The notes: generated from the sequence alone by a model not told the origin. Positions 8,254-17,360 are shown, counted from the first letter of the stretch. The stretch: DNA of 43,978 bases from an uncultured Bacteroidota bacterium (GCA_902514225.1 CABXPN010000007.1:1-43978); one strand, 5' to 3'. Made by a program: numbers and translations.

Positions 8254-9215
8254 TAAATTCCTTCTTTTAATATATCATGAATGTGTATAATTCCTTTATA
8301 TTCAGAATTATCTAACACGATTAACTGGCTAATATTGTTTTTCTCTAAAATTGTTAAAGCCTCTGAGGCTAACATATCTGGAGAAATAGTTCTAGGAGAA
8401 TCACTCATTATATCTGAAGCAATAATATTTGAAATATCAGGTGAATCCTCTAACATTCTTCTTAAATCACCATCTGTAATTATTCCAATAAGTTTGCTTT
8501 GATTAATTACAGCTGCAGATCCTAATCTTTTCGCAGAAATTTCTACAATAACCTCTTGTAAGGTTGAATTTGGAGAAACAAAAGCTTTTGATTGTTCTGA
8601 AATAATATCTGATACTTTTAAGAATAATCTTTTCCCTAAAATTCCTCCAGGATGAAAACGTGCAAAATCCTCATCTGAAAAATCTCTTAATTCTAATAAA
8701 CAAACCGCCAAAGCATCACCCATAACTAATTGTGCTGTTGTAGAGGATGTGGGAGCTAGATTATTAGGACAAGCTTCCTTTTCTACAGATACATCTAAGC
8801 AAAAATCAGATTCTTTAGCTAAATATGAATTTAAATTACCACAAATTGAAATTATCTTATTCCCTAACTTCTTTATTAAAGGTACTAATAGTTTAATTTC
8901 TTTCGTATTTCCACTTTTTGAAATACAAATTACAATATCATTTTTTTGTATATTTCCTAAATCCCCATGAAGAGCGTCTGCAGCATGCAGAAAAACGGAA
9001 GGTTGGCCTGTAGAATTAAAAGTTGCAACAATTTTTGATGCTATATTTGCACTTTTACCTACACCTGCAACAATAATCCTTCCATCAGAATTAATAATTT
9101 CTGTAACTGACATTGTAAAATCATCTGTCAATTTACTCTTTAACTGTGAGATAGAATTAGATTCTATATCAAATACAGAGCTTGCTATTTTTAAGATATT
9201 TTTTGTTTTCGGCAT
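8253..9215 (-). CDS. kdsD: KpsF/GutQ arabinose-5-phosphate isomerase
   Basis: Converts ribulose-5-phosphate to arabinose-5-phosphate, the first step toward KDO of lipid A core. The N-terminal SIS sugar-isomerase domain is readable from GVGKSANIASKIVATF through ISKSGNTKEIKLLVP and EACPNNLAPTSSTTAQLVMGDA. Two CBS domains cover the last ~120 residues (DGDLRRML is visible). The length of 320 is the family standard. It leads the kdsD-tatC-lptB operon and is divergent from recQ. Confidence 0.93.
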   Translation of the reverse strand: MPKTKNILKIASSVFDIESNSISQLKSKLTDDFTMSVTEIINSDGRIIVAGVGKSANIASKIVATFNSTGQPSVFLHAADALHGDLGNIQKNDIVICISKSGNTKEIKLLVPLIKKLGNKIISICGNLNSYLAKESDFCLDVSVEKEACPNNLAPTSSTTAQLVMGDALAVCLLELRDFSDEDFARFHPGGILGKRLFLKVSDIISEQSKAFVSPNSTLQEVIVEISAKRLGSAAVINQSKLIGIITDGDLRRMLEDSPDISNIIASDIMSDSPRTISPDMLASEALTILEKNNISQLIVLDNSEYKGIIHIHDILKEGI

Positions 9216-9251
9216 TAGATTTATGCGTATATTCGTTTTATAATTTCGTTA

Positions 9252-9259
9252 CAAAAGTA
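9252..9259 (-). promoter_or_regulatory. Bacteroidota -7 box of the kdsD operon
   Basis: TACTTTTG on the minus strand matches TAnnTTTG, 36 bases before the kdsD ATG in the 72-bp recQ-kdsD divergent region. Confidence 0.5.
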
Positions 9260-9287
9260 AAATAAATAGGTACATGAATATAACAAG

Positions 9288-11468
9288 ATGAGTATTTCTT
9301 CAGAAACATTACATAAACACTTAAAAGAAATCTTTGGATTTAACAGTTTTAAAGGTAAGCAAGAACAAATTATTCAGAATCTTTTAGAAGAAAAAGACTC
9401 AATGGTAATCATGCCAACAGGTGGAGGAAAGTCAATGTGTTTTCAACTTCCAGCGCTTATTTCTGATGGTTTAGCAATTGTAATATCACCATTAATTGCA
9501 CTTATGAAGAACCAAGTAGATGCTATTAGAACATTTAGCGATAAGGAAAGTATAGCGCATGTGTTAAACTCATCACTTTCAAAAACACAAATAAATATTG
9601 TAAAAGAGGATATTCTATCAGGAAAAACTAAAATGTTATATGTAGCTCCTGAATCCCTAACAAAAGAAGAATATATTGAGTTCTTCAGATCCATTAACAT
9701 TTCATTTTTCGCTATTGATGAAGCTCATTGTATTTCTGAATGGGGGCATGATTTCAGACCTGAATATCGTAGAATCCGAGAGATAATTGAAAATATAGGA
9801 AGAAGACCTATTATAGCTCTCACTGCAACCGCTACTCCAAAAGTAAGACATGATATAATGAAGAATCTGAAAGTGTTAGATGCTGCTCTTTATTTAGATT
9901 CCTTCAATAGAAAAAATTTGTTTTATGATATTAGACCCAAGCACAATGTAGAAAAAGAGATAATCAAATTCATCCGAGAACATGAAGGAAAATCTGGTGT
10001 TGTTTATTGTTTAAGTAGGAAAAAAGTAGAAGAAATAGCAGAAACCTTACAAGTAAACGGAATCAATGCTCTTCCTTACCATGCTGGATTAGACCAAAAG
10101 ACTAGGATTCAAAATCAGGATGCTTTTATTATGGATGATTGTGATGTAATTGTTGCAACAATTGCATTCGGAATGGGAATTGATAAACCAGACATTCGAT
10201 TTGTTATACACCATGATATCCCAAAAAGTTTAGAGGGTTATTATCAAGAAACAGGAAGAGCAGGAAGAGATGATGGAGAAGGACATTTAGTTACTTTTTA
10301 TAGCTATCAAGATATAGAGAAATTAGAGAAGTTTTTAAGCGGAAAACCTGTAAGCGAACAAGAAATTGGGCGTCAGTTAATAATGGAAACTATTTCATTT
10401 GCAGAAACAGCAATGTGCAGAAGAAAATATTTACTTCATTATTTCGGAGAAGAATTTGAATCTGCAGATTGCGAAAACATGTGTGATAATTGCAAAAATC
10501 CAAAACCTACTTTTGAAGGGAAAGAATTTGTTACACAATTACTAGAAGCTATTAAAGTAAGTAACCAAACATTTAAAGCAAAAGAACTTGCCAGAATAAT
10601 GGTAGGTGATGCAAATAGCCTTATCAACCAACACATGAGTTTGATCACAGATGTTTTCGGGTCAGGAAAAGGAAAGAGTGTTGAATTTTGGCATGCAGTA
10701 ATCAGACAGACCTATATAGAAGAAATAATCACAAAAGAAATTGAAACTTACGGAACAATAAAACTTACTGAGAAAGGTGAAGAATTTCTAGACCAACCTT
10801 ATAGTTTTACTCTAACCAAAGATCATAATTACTCAAAATCAACTAGCAGTAGTTCTACTCAAAAAGGAGCGGCTATGGATGATATTTTATTTAATCTGTT
10901 AAAACAATTAAGAAAAAAAATAGCAAAAGAAGAATCATTACCTCCTGCAATTATTTTTCAGGAATCTTCTCTTATTGACATGGCAAACAACTACCCTATT
11001 ACTAATGAAGAGATGTCACAGATTCAGGGAGTAGGAACTGGAAAGGCTAAAAAGTTCGGAGGTGAGTTTATCATGATGATTGATAAATATGTAAAAGAAA
11101 ATAATATTGAAAGACCTTCTGATATGGTAATTAAAACCATTGTCAAGAAATCATCAAACAAAGTTTATATTATACAAAGTCTAGACAAAAAACTTTCAAC
11201 AGAAGATATTGCTCGTGCAAAAGGACTTACATCTGATGAACTAATAAAAGAGATTGAAACAATTGTAGAATCTGGAACAAAATTGGACATGCAATACATG
11301 CTTGATGACATGATGGATGATTATGAACAAGAAGAACTTTGTGATTTCTTTAAAGAATCAGAACACTTTTCATTAGAAGAAGCTAGAGAAGAATTTACAG
11401 AAGATGAATATTCTGATGAAGAATTAAGAATTGCCAGAATTCAGTTTATTTCTAAAGTAGGCAACTAA
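9288..11468 (+). CDS. recQ: ATP-dependent DNA helicase RecQ
   Basis: A 3'-5' superfamily 2 helicase of recombination and fork repair. Walker A PTGGGKS is at residues 43-49 and the DEAH box at 144-147. The helicase C-domain ends in the arginine-finger region QETGRAGRDD. Zinc-binding cysteines follow (MCRRKYLLHYF ... ADCENMCDNC), then an RQC winged helix, an HRDC domain at roughly 535-610, and a C-terminal helix-turn-helix extension. The 726 residues are longer than E. coli RecQ because of this extension, which is usual in Bacteroidota. No exact TAnnTTTG box is seen upstream; TATATTCG near 9229 is one base off. Confidence 0.96.
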   Translation: MSISSETLHKHLKEIFGFNSFKGKQEQIIQNLLEEKDSMVIMPTGGGKSMCFQLPALISDGLAIVISPLIALMKNQVDAIRTFSDKESIAHVLNSSLSKTQINIVKEDILSGKTKMLYVAPESLTKEEYIEFFRSINISFFAIDEAHCISEWGHDFRPEYRRIREIIENIGRRPIIALTATATPKVRHDIMKNLKVLDAALYLDSFNRKNLFYDIRPKHNVEKEIIKFIREHEGKSGVVYCLSRKKVEEIAETLQVNGINALPYHAGLDQKTRIQNQDAFIMDDCDVIVATIAFGMGIDKPDIRFVIHHDIPKSLEGYYQETGRAGRDDGEGHLVTFYSYQDIEKLEKFLSGKPVSEQEIGRQLIMETISFAETAMCRRKYLLHYFGEEFESADCENMCDNCKNPKPTFEGKEFVTQLLEAIKVSNQTFKAKELARIMVGDANSLINQHMSLITDVFGSGKGKSVEFWHAVIRQTYIEEIITKEIETYGTIKLTEKGEEFLDQPYSFTLTKDHNYSKSTSSSSTQKGAAMDDILFNLLKQLRKKIAKEESLPPAIIFQESSLIDMANNYPITNEEMSQIQGVGTGKAKKFGGEFIMMIDKYVKENNIERPSDMVIKTIVKKSSNKVYIIQSLDKKLSTEDIARAKGLTSDELIKEIETIVESGTKLDMQYMLDDMMDDYEQEELCDFFKESEHFSLEEAREEFTEDEYSDEELRIARIQFISKVGN

Positions 11469-11492
11469 TAAAATAATTAACTGAACAGGTTT

Positions 11493-12008
11493 ATGAAAAC
11501 ACTTATTATATCAAGCTCTTTATCTCCAAAATCCAGATCATTTATTTTATGTGAAGAAATATACAACAGACTCTCTGCAAAAGAGATAGACGTTAAGATA
11601 ATAGACGCTAGAGATATGGACCTAAAACCTTGTCATAAAAAAATATCTGAAAGTATGATACAATTAAGTAATGAGGTAGATAATTCTGATAATCTTATTA
11701 TCGGAATGGGAGTACATTGTTACAGTATTAATGATGGACTAAAAATAATTCTAGATAATTGTTTTGGAAAAGCAACTGGAAAATTCTTTGGAATTATTTG
11801 TGCAGCAGGAGGGGAAAGAAGTTATCTCTCCACACAACATCTAACTCAAATTTGTATGAATCAATGGAGGATGATTCAACTGCCAAGAATTATTTACGCT
11901 ACTGGCAAGGACTTTGAAGAGGACAAAGTCAATAATAATGATTTGATAGAAAGATTAGATCTTTTTTCAGAAGAATTTCATACAATTGGAAGTAAATTAA
12001 TTTCATAA
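11493..12008 (+). CDS. NADPH-dependent FMN reductase-like flavoprotein
   Basis: A 171-residue flavodoxin-fold protein. The N-terminal IISSSLSPKSRSF fits the phosphate-binding loop of NADPH-dependent FMN reductases, GMGVHCYSINDGLKIILDNCFG fits the second loop and dimer interface, and GIICAAGGERSYLS the FMN-contact segment. The substrate cannot be inferred. It starts 25 bases after recQ with no promoter box or terminator between, so read-through from recQ is likely. The specific function remains open. Confidence 0.82.
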   Translation: MKTLIISSSLSPKSRSFILCEEIYNRLSAKEIDVKIIDARDMDLKPCHKKISESMIQLSNEVDNSDNLIIGMGVHCYSINDGLKIILDNCFGKATGKFFGIICAAGGERSYLSTQHLTQICMNQWRMIQLPRIIYATGKDFEEDKVNNNDLIERLDLFSEEFHTIGSKLIS

Positions 12009-12056
12009 ATATTCCAAGAATGGATAACTCAACTGTATCTTTTTAAAAAAATAAAT

Positions 12057-12698
12057 ATGAAAATTACTCAAATTACTTTTAATCCATTTCAAGAAAACAC
12101 ATATATTATTTGGGATGATACTAAGGATTGTATAATAATAGATCCTGGATGCTATGAAGAGGAAGAGAGAAAGAATCTGGTTTCATTTATTGAGGTTAAT
12201 GAGATAAATCCAGTAAAATTAATAAATACACATTGCCATATTGATCATATTTTAGGGAATAAATTTGTTTCTGAAAATTGGAATATTGAACTTCATATAC
12301 ACAAACTTGACCTTCCTTTATTAGAAAATGCAGGTGGAATTGCCAAAACATACGGACTCGGAAAATATGAAGGAAGCCCGTATCCACAACATTTTCTGAA
12401 AGAGGGAGATATATTAAATTTTGGTGAAAGTAAATTAGAAATATTATTTACTCCAGGACATGCTCCCGGACATATCTGTCTGTTTAGTAAAGAAGAAAAA
12501 TTTATTGTAGCAGGAGATGTTTTATTTAACGGGAGTATTGGAAGGACCGATTTACCTGGAGGAGATTATGACACTCTTGTTGATATCATTCAAGATAAAT
12601 TAATGGTTTTAGAAGATGAAACTGTAGTGCATTGTGGACATGGACCATCAACCACAATAGGAAAAGAAAGAAAGACAAATCCTTTTTTACATAGTTAA
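12057..12698 (+). CDS. Metallo-beta-lactamase fold hydrolase, glyoxalase II-like
   Basis: The metal-binding motif THCHIDH (residues 58-64) and the downstream PGHAPGHI, GDVLFNGSIGRTDLPGGD and CGHGPSTTIGKERKTNP are those of the small (about 210-residue) glyoxalase II-like MBL group. These enzymes hydrolyse thioesters or related substrates using two metals. The long C-terminal substrate domain of true GloB is absent, so calling it hydroxyacylglutathione hydrolase would be over-reading. It is probably the last gene of the recQ-led rightward group. Confidence 0.87.
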   Translation: MKITQITFNPFQENTYIIWDDTKDCIIIDPGCYEEEERKNLVSFIEVNEINPVKLINTHCHIDHILGNKFVSENWNIELHIHKLDLPLLENAGGIAKTYGLGKYEGSPYPQHFLKEGDILNFGESKLEILFTPGHAPGHICLFSKEEKFIVAGDVLFNGSIGRTDLPGGDYDTLVDIIQDKLMVLEDETVVHCGHGPSTTIGKERKTNPFLHS

Positions 12699-12868
12699 CA
12701 TCAGCTTGTCATTAAAATTGATGAAAAATATCCTTCTAAAAAAAAAAAAGAAAACTAAAAAAATATCATATTATGGGTATAAGATACTGATTTTAAAACA
12801 ATTACATAGTTATTAACAGAAAATCAATATCCGTACTAATACGTACAATTTTTGAAATTATTGACGTT
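12699..12868. other. Non-coding part of the longest intergenic region
   Basis: About 170 bases of very AT-rich sequence with a 12-base A run near 12739 and no plausible gene. The only notable string is GTACTAATACGTAC (12833-12846), with GTAC at each end, 22 bases before the mini-operon promoter box. It could be an operator half-site arrangement but is not a clean palindrome. Confidence 0.4.
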
Positions 12869-12876
12869 TATATTTG
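12869..12876 (+). promoter_or_regulatory. -7 box of the mini-operon
   Basis: TATATTTG is an exact TAnnTTTG match ending four bases before the ATG at 12881. This spacing recurs at several genes in the window and suggests a leaderless transcript. Confidence 0.55.
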
Positions 12877-12880
12877 TAAT

Positions 12881-12955
12881 ATGATTATGAAATTAATAAT
12901 ATTATTAGGGTTTTCTGTATCGCTTTTTCCAACAAAAGAAGAAAGGAACATATAA
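12881..12955 (+). CDS. Putative 24-residue hydrophobic leader peptide
   Basis: A 25-codon frame encoding MIMKLIILLGFSVSLFP followed by a short charged end, TKEERNI. It reads like a bare signal or membrane peptide. Evidence that it is translated: a consensus promoter box four bases upstream and a TAATG stop/start overlap with the next ORF (12953-12957), the same junction used by four clear gene pairs in this window. It might be a leader peptide that couples or regulates the second ORF. It is too short for any family assignment. Confidence 0.4.
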   Translation: MIMKLIILLGFSVSLFPTKEERNI

Positions 12956-13050
12956 TGGGAGATGGAGAAAGAACTTCCGGATGGTTATATGTTATTATGC
13001 TGGTTTTTGTTGTAGCTGTTTATTTTCTTAATAATACATTGATGACCTAA
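12955..13050 (+). CDS. Small single-span membrane protein, 31 residues
   Basis: Encodes a 31-residue protein: a short polar N-terminus (MGDGERTSG) and one transmembrane helix of about 17 residues (WLYVIMLVFVVAVYFL). This is the size and layout of small accessory subunits of respiratory or transport complexes, but I recognise no family. It overlaps the preceding 24-residue ORF by TAATG and is followed about 55 bases later by a strong terminator, so it is probably a genuine two-cistron transcript. Confidence 0.5.
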   Translation: MGDGERTSGWLYVIMLVFVVAVYFLNNTLMT

Positions 13051-13104
13051 AAAAAGAGTTTTTACTTTCACTTGTTTTTCGTTTTTAATAAGTGGGTTTT
13101 TTGA

Positions 13105-13146
13105 GGGGAGTTGGTTTATACTTGTTTACCAACTTCCCTTTTTTTT
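13105..13146 (+). terminator. Intrinsic terminator of the mini-operon
   Basis: An 11-bp stem (13105-13115 with 13128-13138, one G-U pair), a 12-base loop and eight T. It is oriented for rightward transcription, as the T run is on the right. It supports a real transcript from 12881. Confidence 0.88.
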
Positions 13147-13148
13147 AT

Positions 13149-13457
13149 CTAAAATTTTTCAATTTCTTCTAAAAGGGTACGAAAGGAAACAACTTTTGTT
13201 CCGTATTTTTCAGTATGTTTCTTCTGTAAATCAGGAGCGTGTTTAATCTGATACTGATGTAAATCCTTCATACTTTTACAACTATATGCAATAGCAAAAG
13301 TATCTCCACCATCATTTCCTGATAATACTTTATTCATTTTTGCTGAAGTGAAAATTCCACATTCCATTACCTCAGGTATATGTTTTGTTTTCATCCAATT
13401 TTGCCACTCCCCAGAAACAGAAGCTTCTACATTACAAGTTACATTATATATTATCAT
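13149..13457 (-). CDS. DUF4286 family protein
   Basis: A 102-residue protein starting MIIYNVTCNVE with WQNWMKTKHIPEVM, matching the DUF4286 family, a small ferredoxin-like (antibiotic-monooxygenase-like) fold common in Bacteroidota and without a known function. Its ATG overlaps the TPR gene stop by four bases (ATGA, 13454-13457), making it the last gene of the serS-TPR-DUF4286 group. Confidence 0.85.
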   Translation of the reverse strand: MIIYNVTCNVEASVSGEWQNWMKTKHIPEVMECGIFTSAKMNKVLSGNDGGDTFAIAYSCKSMKDLHQYQIKHAPDLQKKHTEKYGTKVVSFRTLLEEIEKF

Positions 13458-15241
13458 AATTCATCTCCTCTAATTGTTCGGTATTGTTTTCTTGATTCTG
13501 CAGTATATATACTTCCACTACATTTAAACAGGATTTCTTCATAATACTTTGATGCCTTATCATCATTACCTAAATCTTGATATATTTTTGCTAAATTAAA
13601 TAAAGCATCATCATATAAAATATCAAACGAGTAATCATTAATAATAGTTAAAAGCATACTAACTGACATATCAGTATTATTCATTTTTTTGTACATCTGA
13701 AATTTCCTAAAGTAAATCTCGTCAACTAATGTGTGTCCGCTATAATTATTCAGAATAGTATCTAATGTAATAATTGCCTGTTCAAATCTGTTCTGAAAAA
13801 ATAACAAATCAGCTCTGGCATAAATTTCCATTGGCATTGCAGATGTATCTAAATTTAAATTATCTGTTATTAATAAAGATAACTCCATAGCGTCATTTGA
13901 AATCAATTTTGAAGTTGATGATTTCAGAACATCCAATTGAGATTGTGCCCAATCAAAATCACCTTGAAAATAAGATATCTTTGCTCTTCTTAATTTTGCT
14001 TCATGACCCAGAGGACTTTCTTTATGATCTTTTTCTACCTGAGAATAATATAATAATGCAGTCCATATATTTCCTGAAAGTAACATTACATCTGCATAAA
14101 CCAATTTACAATCCGCCAAATCAACTTTACTTACAGTATTTAACTCCATACATTCCTCTAAAATAAGAGTAGCAGACTCTAAATCATTTAAAGAAAAGGC
14201 TTTGAAATGAGCATAATTATTTAATAGCAAAACAGTAGTATAATCTTTTCCTAATTCATCAATTATATTCTGATATAAATTATCTAACTCAGTAAGATTA
14301 GGATTTGGTTTTTCTCCTAAAGCATATAATTTATTAATATTTGCATCGATAAAATAATAAGCTCTATCTCCTTTATTTAGGATATAGTCGTAACATTTAA
14401 TTGCCAAATCATAATACTGATTATCCAGAAATGTTTCTGCCAAATTATATAATCTTTCACCATCTTCATTTAATCTTTTGTCCAATGCTTTTGATTGTAT
14501 AAATGCAAGATTAAACTCTTGATGTTGCATAAAAAGCCAAATCAGAAGTTCTGAAAACAGATAATCATCCTTTTCCTTCTGACTATATTTTAACAATCCG
14601 TTTTTCACATAAGTATAATTATTTTCATTTTCCATTCCGCTATTATCCAGATAGCGTTGTAAATAATTTACAATTGTAATTTTTTGTCCAGGATTTTTCT
14701 TTAGATGAGATAAATATTCCTCAACCATCAATTCATCTTCCTCCAGATATTGATAAATCTGTGCTTTTTGTATATTATAATTTCTGTTTCGTGCTTTTTC
14801 AGAATCCTCAATTAAAACATAACATTGCAGAGCTTCTTGGTAATACGAATATTTAACAAAAGCATTTGCAACACTTACTACTTGACTCACTTTTTCATTA
14901 AGCTGAGAATGTAATTTTTCTAATGTTTTTTGTGCGTTTTTCTTGTCTTCTAATTTATTATAAATCAAATATAAATCAACATGAAAAATTAGAGAATATG
15001 TGTTTTTTCTCATCATTTTCTGAGACACTTTCTTAGCTTCAGAATATTTTTCTGTCAATACTAAGGATTGAAAATAAGGATAATATATTTGAGAAAAAGC
15101 ATTTCCTTTTGATAGATCTTTATAGATATCAATTGCTTTTTCGTATTCTCCATTCTGATAAAACTGATATGCTATTTTAGTATCGTCTGTTTGTGAAAAT
15201 GCAAACGACACACAAAATAAAAATACGAATGTTAATCTCAT
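13454..15241 (-). CDS. Secreted tetratricopeptide-repeat protein
   Basis: A 595-residue protein with an N-terminal signal peptide (RLTFVFLFCVSFAFSQ) and TPR-type helical repeats throughout, for example FYQNGEYEKAIDIYKDLSKG near the start and FNLAKIYQDLGNDDKASKYYEEIL near the end. It is predicted periplasmic or outer-membrane associated, and TPRs suggest a scaffold role. No enzymatic motif is seen. It directly abuts the serS stop (zero bases between) and overlaps DUF4286, so it is an operon member. The partner is unknown. Confidence 0.85.
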   Translation of the reverse strand: MRLTFVFLFCVSFAFSQTDDTKIAYQFYQNGEYEKAIDIYKDLSKGNAFSQIYYPYFQSLVLTEKYSEAKKVSQKMMRKNTYSLIFHVDLYLIYNKLEDKKNAQKTLEKLHSQLNEKVSQVVSVANAFVKYSYYQEALQCYVLIEDSEKARNRNYNIQKAQIYQYLEEDELMVEEYLSHLKKNPGQKITIVNYLQRYLDNSGMENENNYTYVKNGLLKYSQKEKDDYLFSELLIWLFMQHQEFNLAFIQSKALDKRLNEDGERLYNLAETFLDNQYYDLAIKCYDYILNKGDRAYYFIDANINKLYALGEKPNPNLTELDNLYQNIIDELGKDYTTVLLLNNYAHFKAFSLNDLESATLILEECMELNTVSKVDLADCKLVYADVMLLSGNIWTALLYYSQVEKDHKESPLGHEAKLRRAKISYFQGDFDWAQSQLDVLKSSTSKLISNDAMELSLLITDNLNLDTSAMPMEIYARADLLFFQNRFEQAIITLDTILNNYSGHTLVDEIYFRKFQMYKKMNNTDMSVSMLLTIINDYSFDILYDDALFNLAKIYQDLGNDDKASKYYEEILFKCSGSIYTAESRKQYRTIRGDEL

Positions 15242-16513
15242 CTAATCAATTATATCAAAACGAGTGTATTCTTGTAAAACTTTTGGGATTTTAATTCCAT
15301 TTTCTGTCTGATTATTTTCTACAAGTGATGCGAAAATTCTTGGAAGCGCAAGTGAGGAACCATTAAGAGTATGACAAAGTTGAGTTTTACCGTTTTCATC
15401 TTTATATCTTAATTTTAATCTGTTTGATTGGTATCCTTCAAAATTAGAAACAGAACTAACTTCTAACCATCTATCCTGACCTGCAGAATAAACCTCAAAA
15501 TCAAAAGTAAGTGCAGATGTAAAGCTTATATCACCACCACACAACCTTAAAATTCTGTATGGTAATTCCAATTCATCTAATATAGATGCAACATGATTTA
15601 CCATAACATCTAAAGTTTCATATGATTTTTCAGGATGCTGAACTTGAACAATTTCTACTTTGTCAAATTGGTGTAATCTGTTTAGTCCTCTTACATCTTT
15701 TCCGTAAGAACCCGCCTCTCTTCTAAAACAAGGAGTATATGCAGTACATTTAATCGGAAATTCTTCCTTTTTTACAATTACATCTCTGAAAAAATTAGTT
15801 ACAGGAACTTCAGCAGTTGGTATTAAATACAAATTATCTTCCGTTACATGATACATCTGTCCTTCTTTATCTGGAAGTTGACCAGTACCAAAAGCTGAAT
15901 CCTCATTTACAAGATGCGGAGGTTGATATTCTGTATAACCTGCTTCAGTATTTTTATCTAAAAAGTAAGCAATAAGTGCTCTTTGTAATTTAGCACCTTT
16001 ATTAGTGTAAACCGGAAAACCAGCAGCTGTAATTTTATTTCCTAATTCAAAATCAATCAGCTTATACTGAGAACATAAATCCCAATGTGGTTTTTTATTT
16101 TCTCCTAGTTCTGGAATAGTTCCGACTTCTTTTATTGTCTGATTATCAGCATCTGATTTTCCCATAGGAACTGAAGGATGAGGAACATTAGGGATTTGAA
16201 TTAGCTTTTCCCATATTTCTTTTTCAGTTTCTGATAAAGATTCTTGTAATGCTTTTGTTTTTTCTTTTATTTGTGATGATTCCTCTTTTAAGGAATTTGC
16301 TTCTGCACCTTTTCCTGATTTAAATAAAATTCCTATTTCTTTTGCTATAGAATTGGCTCTTGACAAAAGTTCATCTGATTGTTGCTGTGTAGACTTTCTT
16401 TTATCATCTAAATCAATAACTTCATCAATAATATTGGAAGCGTCAAAGTTCTTCACTTTTAATCTTTCAATAAGATCTTCTTTATTGTTTCTTAAAAAAT
16501 TTATCTGTAACAT
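15242..16513 (-). CDS. serS: Seryl-tRNA synthetase
   Basis: Class II aminoacyl-tRNA synthetase charging tRNA-Ser. An N-terminal coiled-coil arm covers roughly residues 25-105 (rich in K/E/Q/S). Motif 2 is FRREAGSYGKDVRGLNRLHQF, and motif 3 lies in LCHTLNGSSLALPRI near the C-terminus, with DRWLEVSSVSNFEGYQSNR before it. The 423 residues are standard. It has its own -7 box at 16537 and follows the rplU-rpmA terminator, so it heads a separate transcript with the TPR protein and DUF4286. Confidence 0.97.
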   Translation of the reverse strand: MLQINFLRNNKEDLIERLKVKNFDASNIIDEVIDLDDKRKSTQQQSDELLSRANSIAKEIGILFKSGKGAEANSLKEESSQIKEKTKALQESLSETEKEIWEKLIQIPNVPHPSVPMGKSDADNQTIKEVGTIPELGENKKPHWDLCSQYKLIDFELGNKITAAGFPVYTNKGAKLQRALIAYFLDKNTEAGYTEYQPPHLVNEDSAFGTGQLPDKEGQMYHVTEDNLYLIPTAEVPVTNFFRDVIVKKEEFPIKCTAYTPCFRREAGSYGKDVRGLNRLHQFDKVEIVQVQHPEKSYETLDVMVNHVASILDELELPYRILRLCGGDISFTSALTFDFEVYSAGQDRWLEVSSVSNFEGYQSNRLKLRYKDENGKTQLCHTLNGSSLALPRIFASLVENNQTENGIKIPKVLQEYTRFDIID

Positions 16514-16536
16514 TTTATTTTTTTATTTAGTCGATA

Positions 16537-16544
16537 CAAATGTA
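16537..16544 (-). promoter_or_regulatory. Bacteroidota -7 box of serS
   Basis: TACATTTG on the minus strand, 23 bases before the serS ATG and just downstream of the rpmA terminator. Confidence 0.55.
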
Positions 16545-16547
16545 AAC

Positions 16548-16577
16548 AAAAAAACTCTTGATTTCTCAAGAGTTTTT
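16548..16577 (-). terminator. Intrinsic terminator of rplU-rpmA
   Basis: An 11-bp stem (16551-16561 with 16566-16576) and TTTC loop on the plus strand. On the minus strand, the direction of rpmA, the stem is followed by a run of seven T (the A run at 16548-16554). It also has T on the other side, but no rightward gene needs it. Confidence 0.88.
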
Positions 16578-16602
16578 ATAGTATTATTATCTGAGAAATT
16601 AA

Positions 16603-16857
16603 CTACTCAGTTACAACCGATACAAAAGATCTGTTCTTTCTTTTCTTTGTAAATTTTACAATTCCGTCAGTAAGAGCAAATAAAGTGTGATCTTTACCAA
16701 TACCAACATTATCACCTGGGTTATGTACCGTTCCTCTCTGACGAACAATAATGTTTCCAGCAATGATATTTTGTCCTCCAAAAATCTTTACACCAAGTCT
16801 TTTACTTTGTGATTCTCTTCCGTTTTTTGAACTACCAGCTCCTTTTTTATGTGCCAT
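16603..16857 (-). CDS. rpmA: 50S ribosomal protein L27
   Basis: L27 (bL27) of the large subunit, 84 residues. The N-terminus [22 protein letters not shown] and the core [17 protein letters not shown] are unmistakable. The N-terminal tail starts directly with AHKKG, with no extra cleaved leader as found in Firmicutes. It is 24 bases downstream of rplU and followed by a hairpin terminator. Confidence 0.98.
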   Translation of the reverse strand: MAHKKGAGSSKNGRESQSKRLGVKIFGGQNIIAGNIIVRQRGTVHNPGDNVGIGKDHTLFALTDGIVKFTKKRKNRSFVSVVTE

Positions 16858-16881
16858 TTTATTATAGTTTTATTTAAAAGA

Positions 16882-17325
16882 TTATTCTGCTTTTTTAGCT
16901 GCAGTCTTTTTAGTTGTTGTTTTCTTTTTTGCTGGAGCTTTTTTGGCTACAGCTTTTGGTTTTGCTACTGTTTTTGGTTCTGATTTTTTTGCAGGAGCTT
17001 TTTTAGCAGCTGCTTTTTCATCAATTTTTACAATTTCTAATTTTGTTAGATATTGTCTGTGACCATTTTTTACTCTGTATCCTTTTCTTCTTTTCTTCTT
17101 GAATACAATTACTTTGTCACCTTTAAGGTGATCCAGTACTTTGGCCGTCACTTTGGCTCCTTTTACAGCTGGGGCGCCAACATTTACTTTTCCACCATTA
17201 TCAATCAAAAGAACATTTCCGAAATCTACTTTCGAACCTTCCTTTGCTTCTAATCTGTGTACAAATATCTGCTGATCTTTTTCAACTTTGAATTGTTGCC
17301 CTGCTATCTCAACTATTGCGTACAT
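16882..17325 (-). CDS. rplU: 50S ribosomal protein L21 with basic C-terminal extension
   Basis: L21 (bL21), begun by [18 protein letters not shown] and including [17 protein letters not shown], the rRNA-binding signature. The family core ends near residue 104. The remaining ~43 residues are a Lys/Ala/Pro/Thr low-complexity tail (repeats such as KKAPAKK and [12 protein letters not shown]), resembling histone H1-like tails and making the protein 147 residues long. Such tails occur on some Bacteroidota ribosomal proteins. It is first in the rplU-rpmA operon. Confidence 0.97.
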   Translation of the reverse strand: MYAIVEIAGQQFKVEKDQQIFVHRLEAKEGSKVDFGNVLLIDNGGKVNVGAPAVKGAKVTAKVLDHLKGDKVIVFKKKRRKGYRVKNGHRQYLTKLEIVKIDEKAAAKKAPAKKSEPKTVAKPKAVAKKAPAKKKTTTKKTAAKKAE

Positions 17326-17352
17326 TATTAATTATTTTTTAAATTCGGACTG

Positions 17353-17360
17353 CAAAACTA
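17353..17360 (-). promoter_or_regulatory. -7 box of rplU-rpmA
   Basis: TAGTTTTG on the minus strand, 27 bases before the rplU ATG. A second minus-strand TTTG (17371-17374) is too close to act as -33. Confidence 0.5.

Noticed and set aside
12833..12846. GTAC-flanked motif as an operator
   Set aside because: It is not palindromic overall and no second copy was seen, so regulation by it is speculation.
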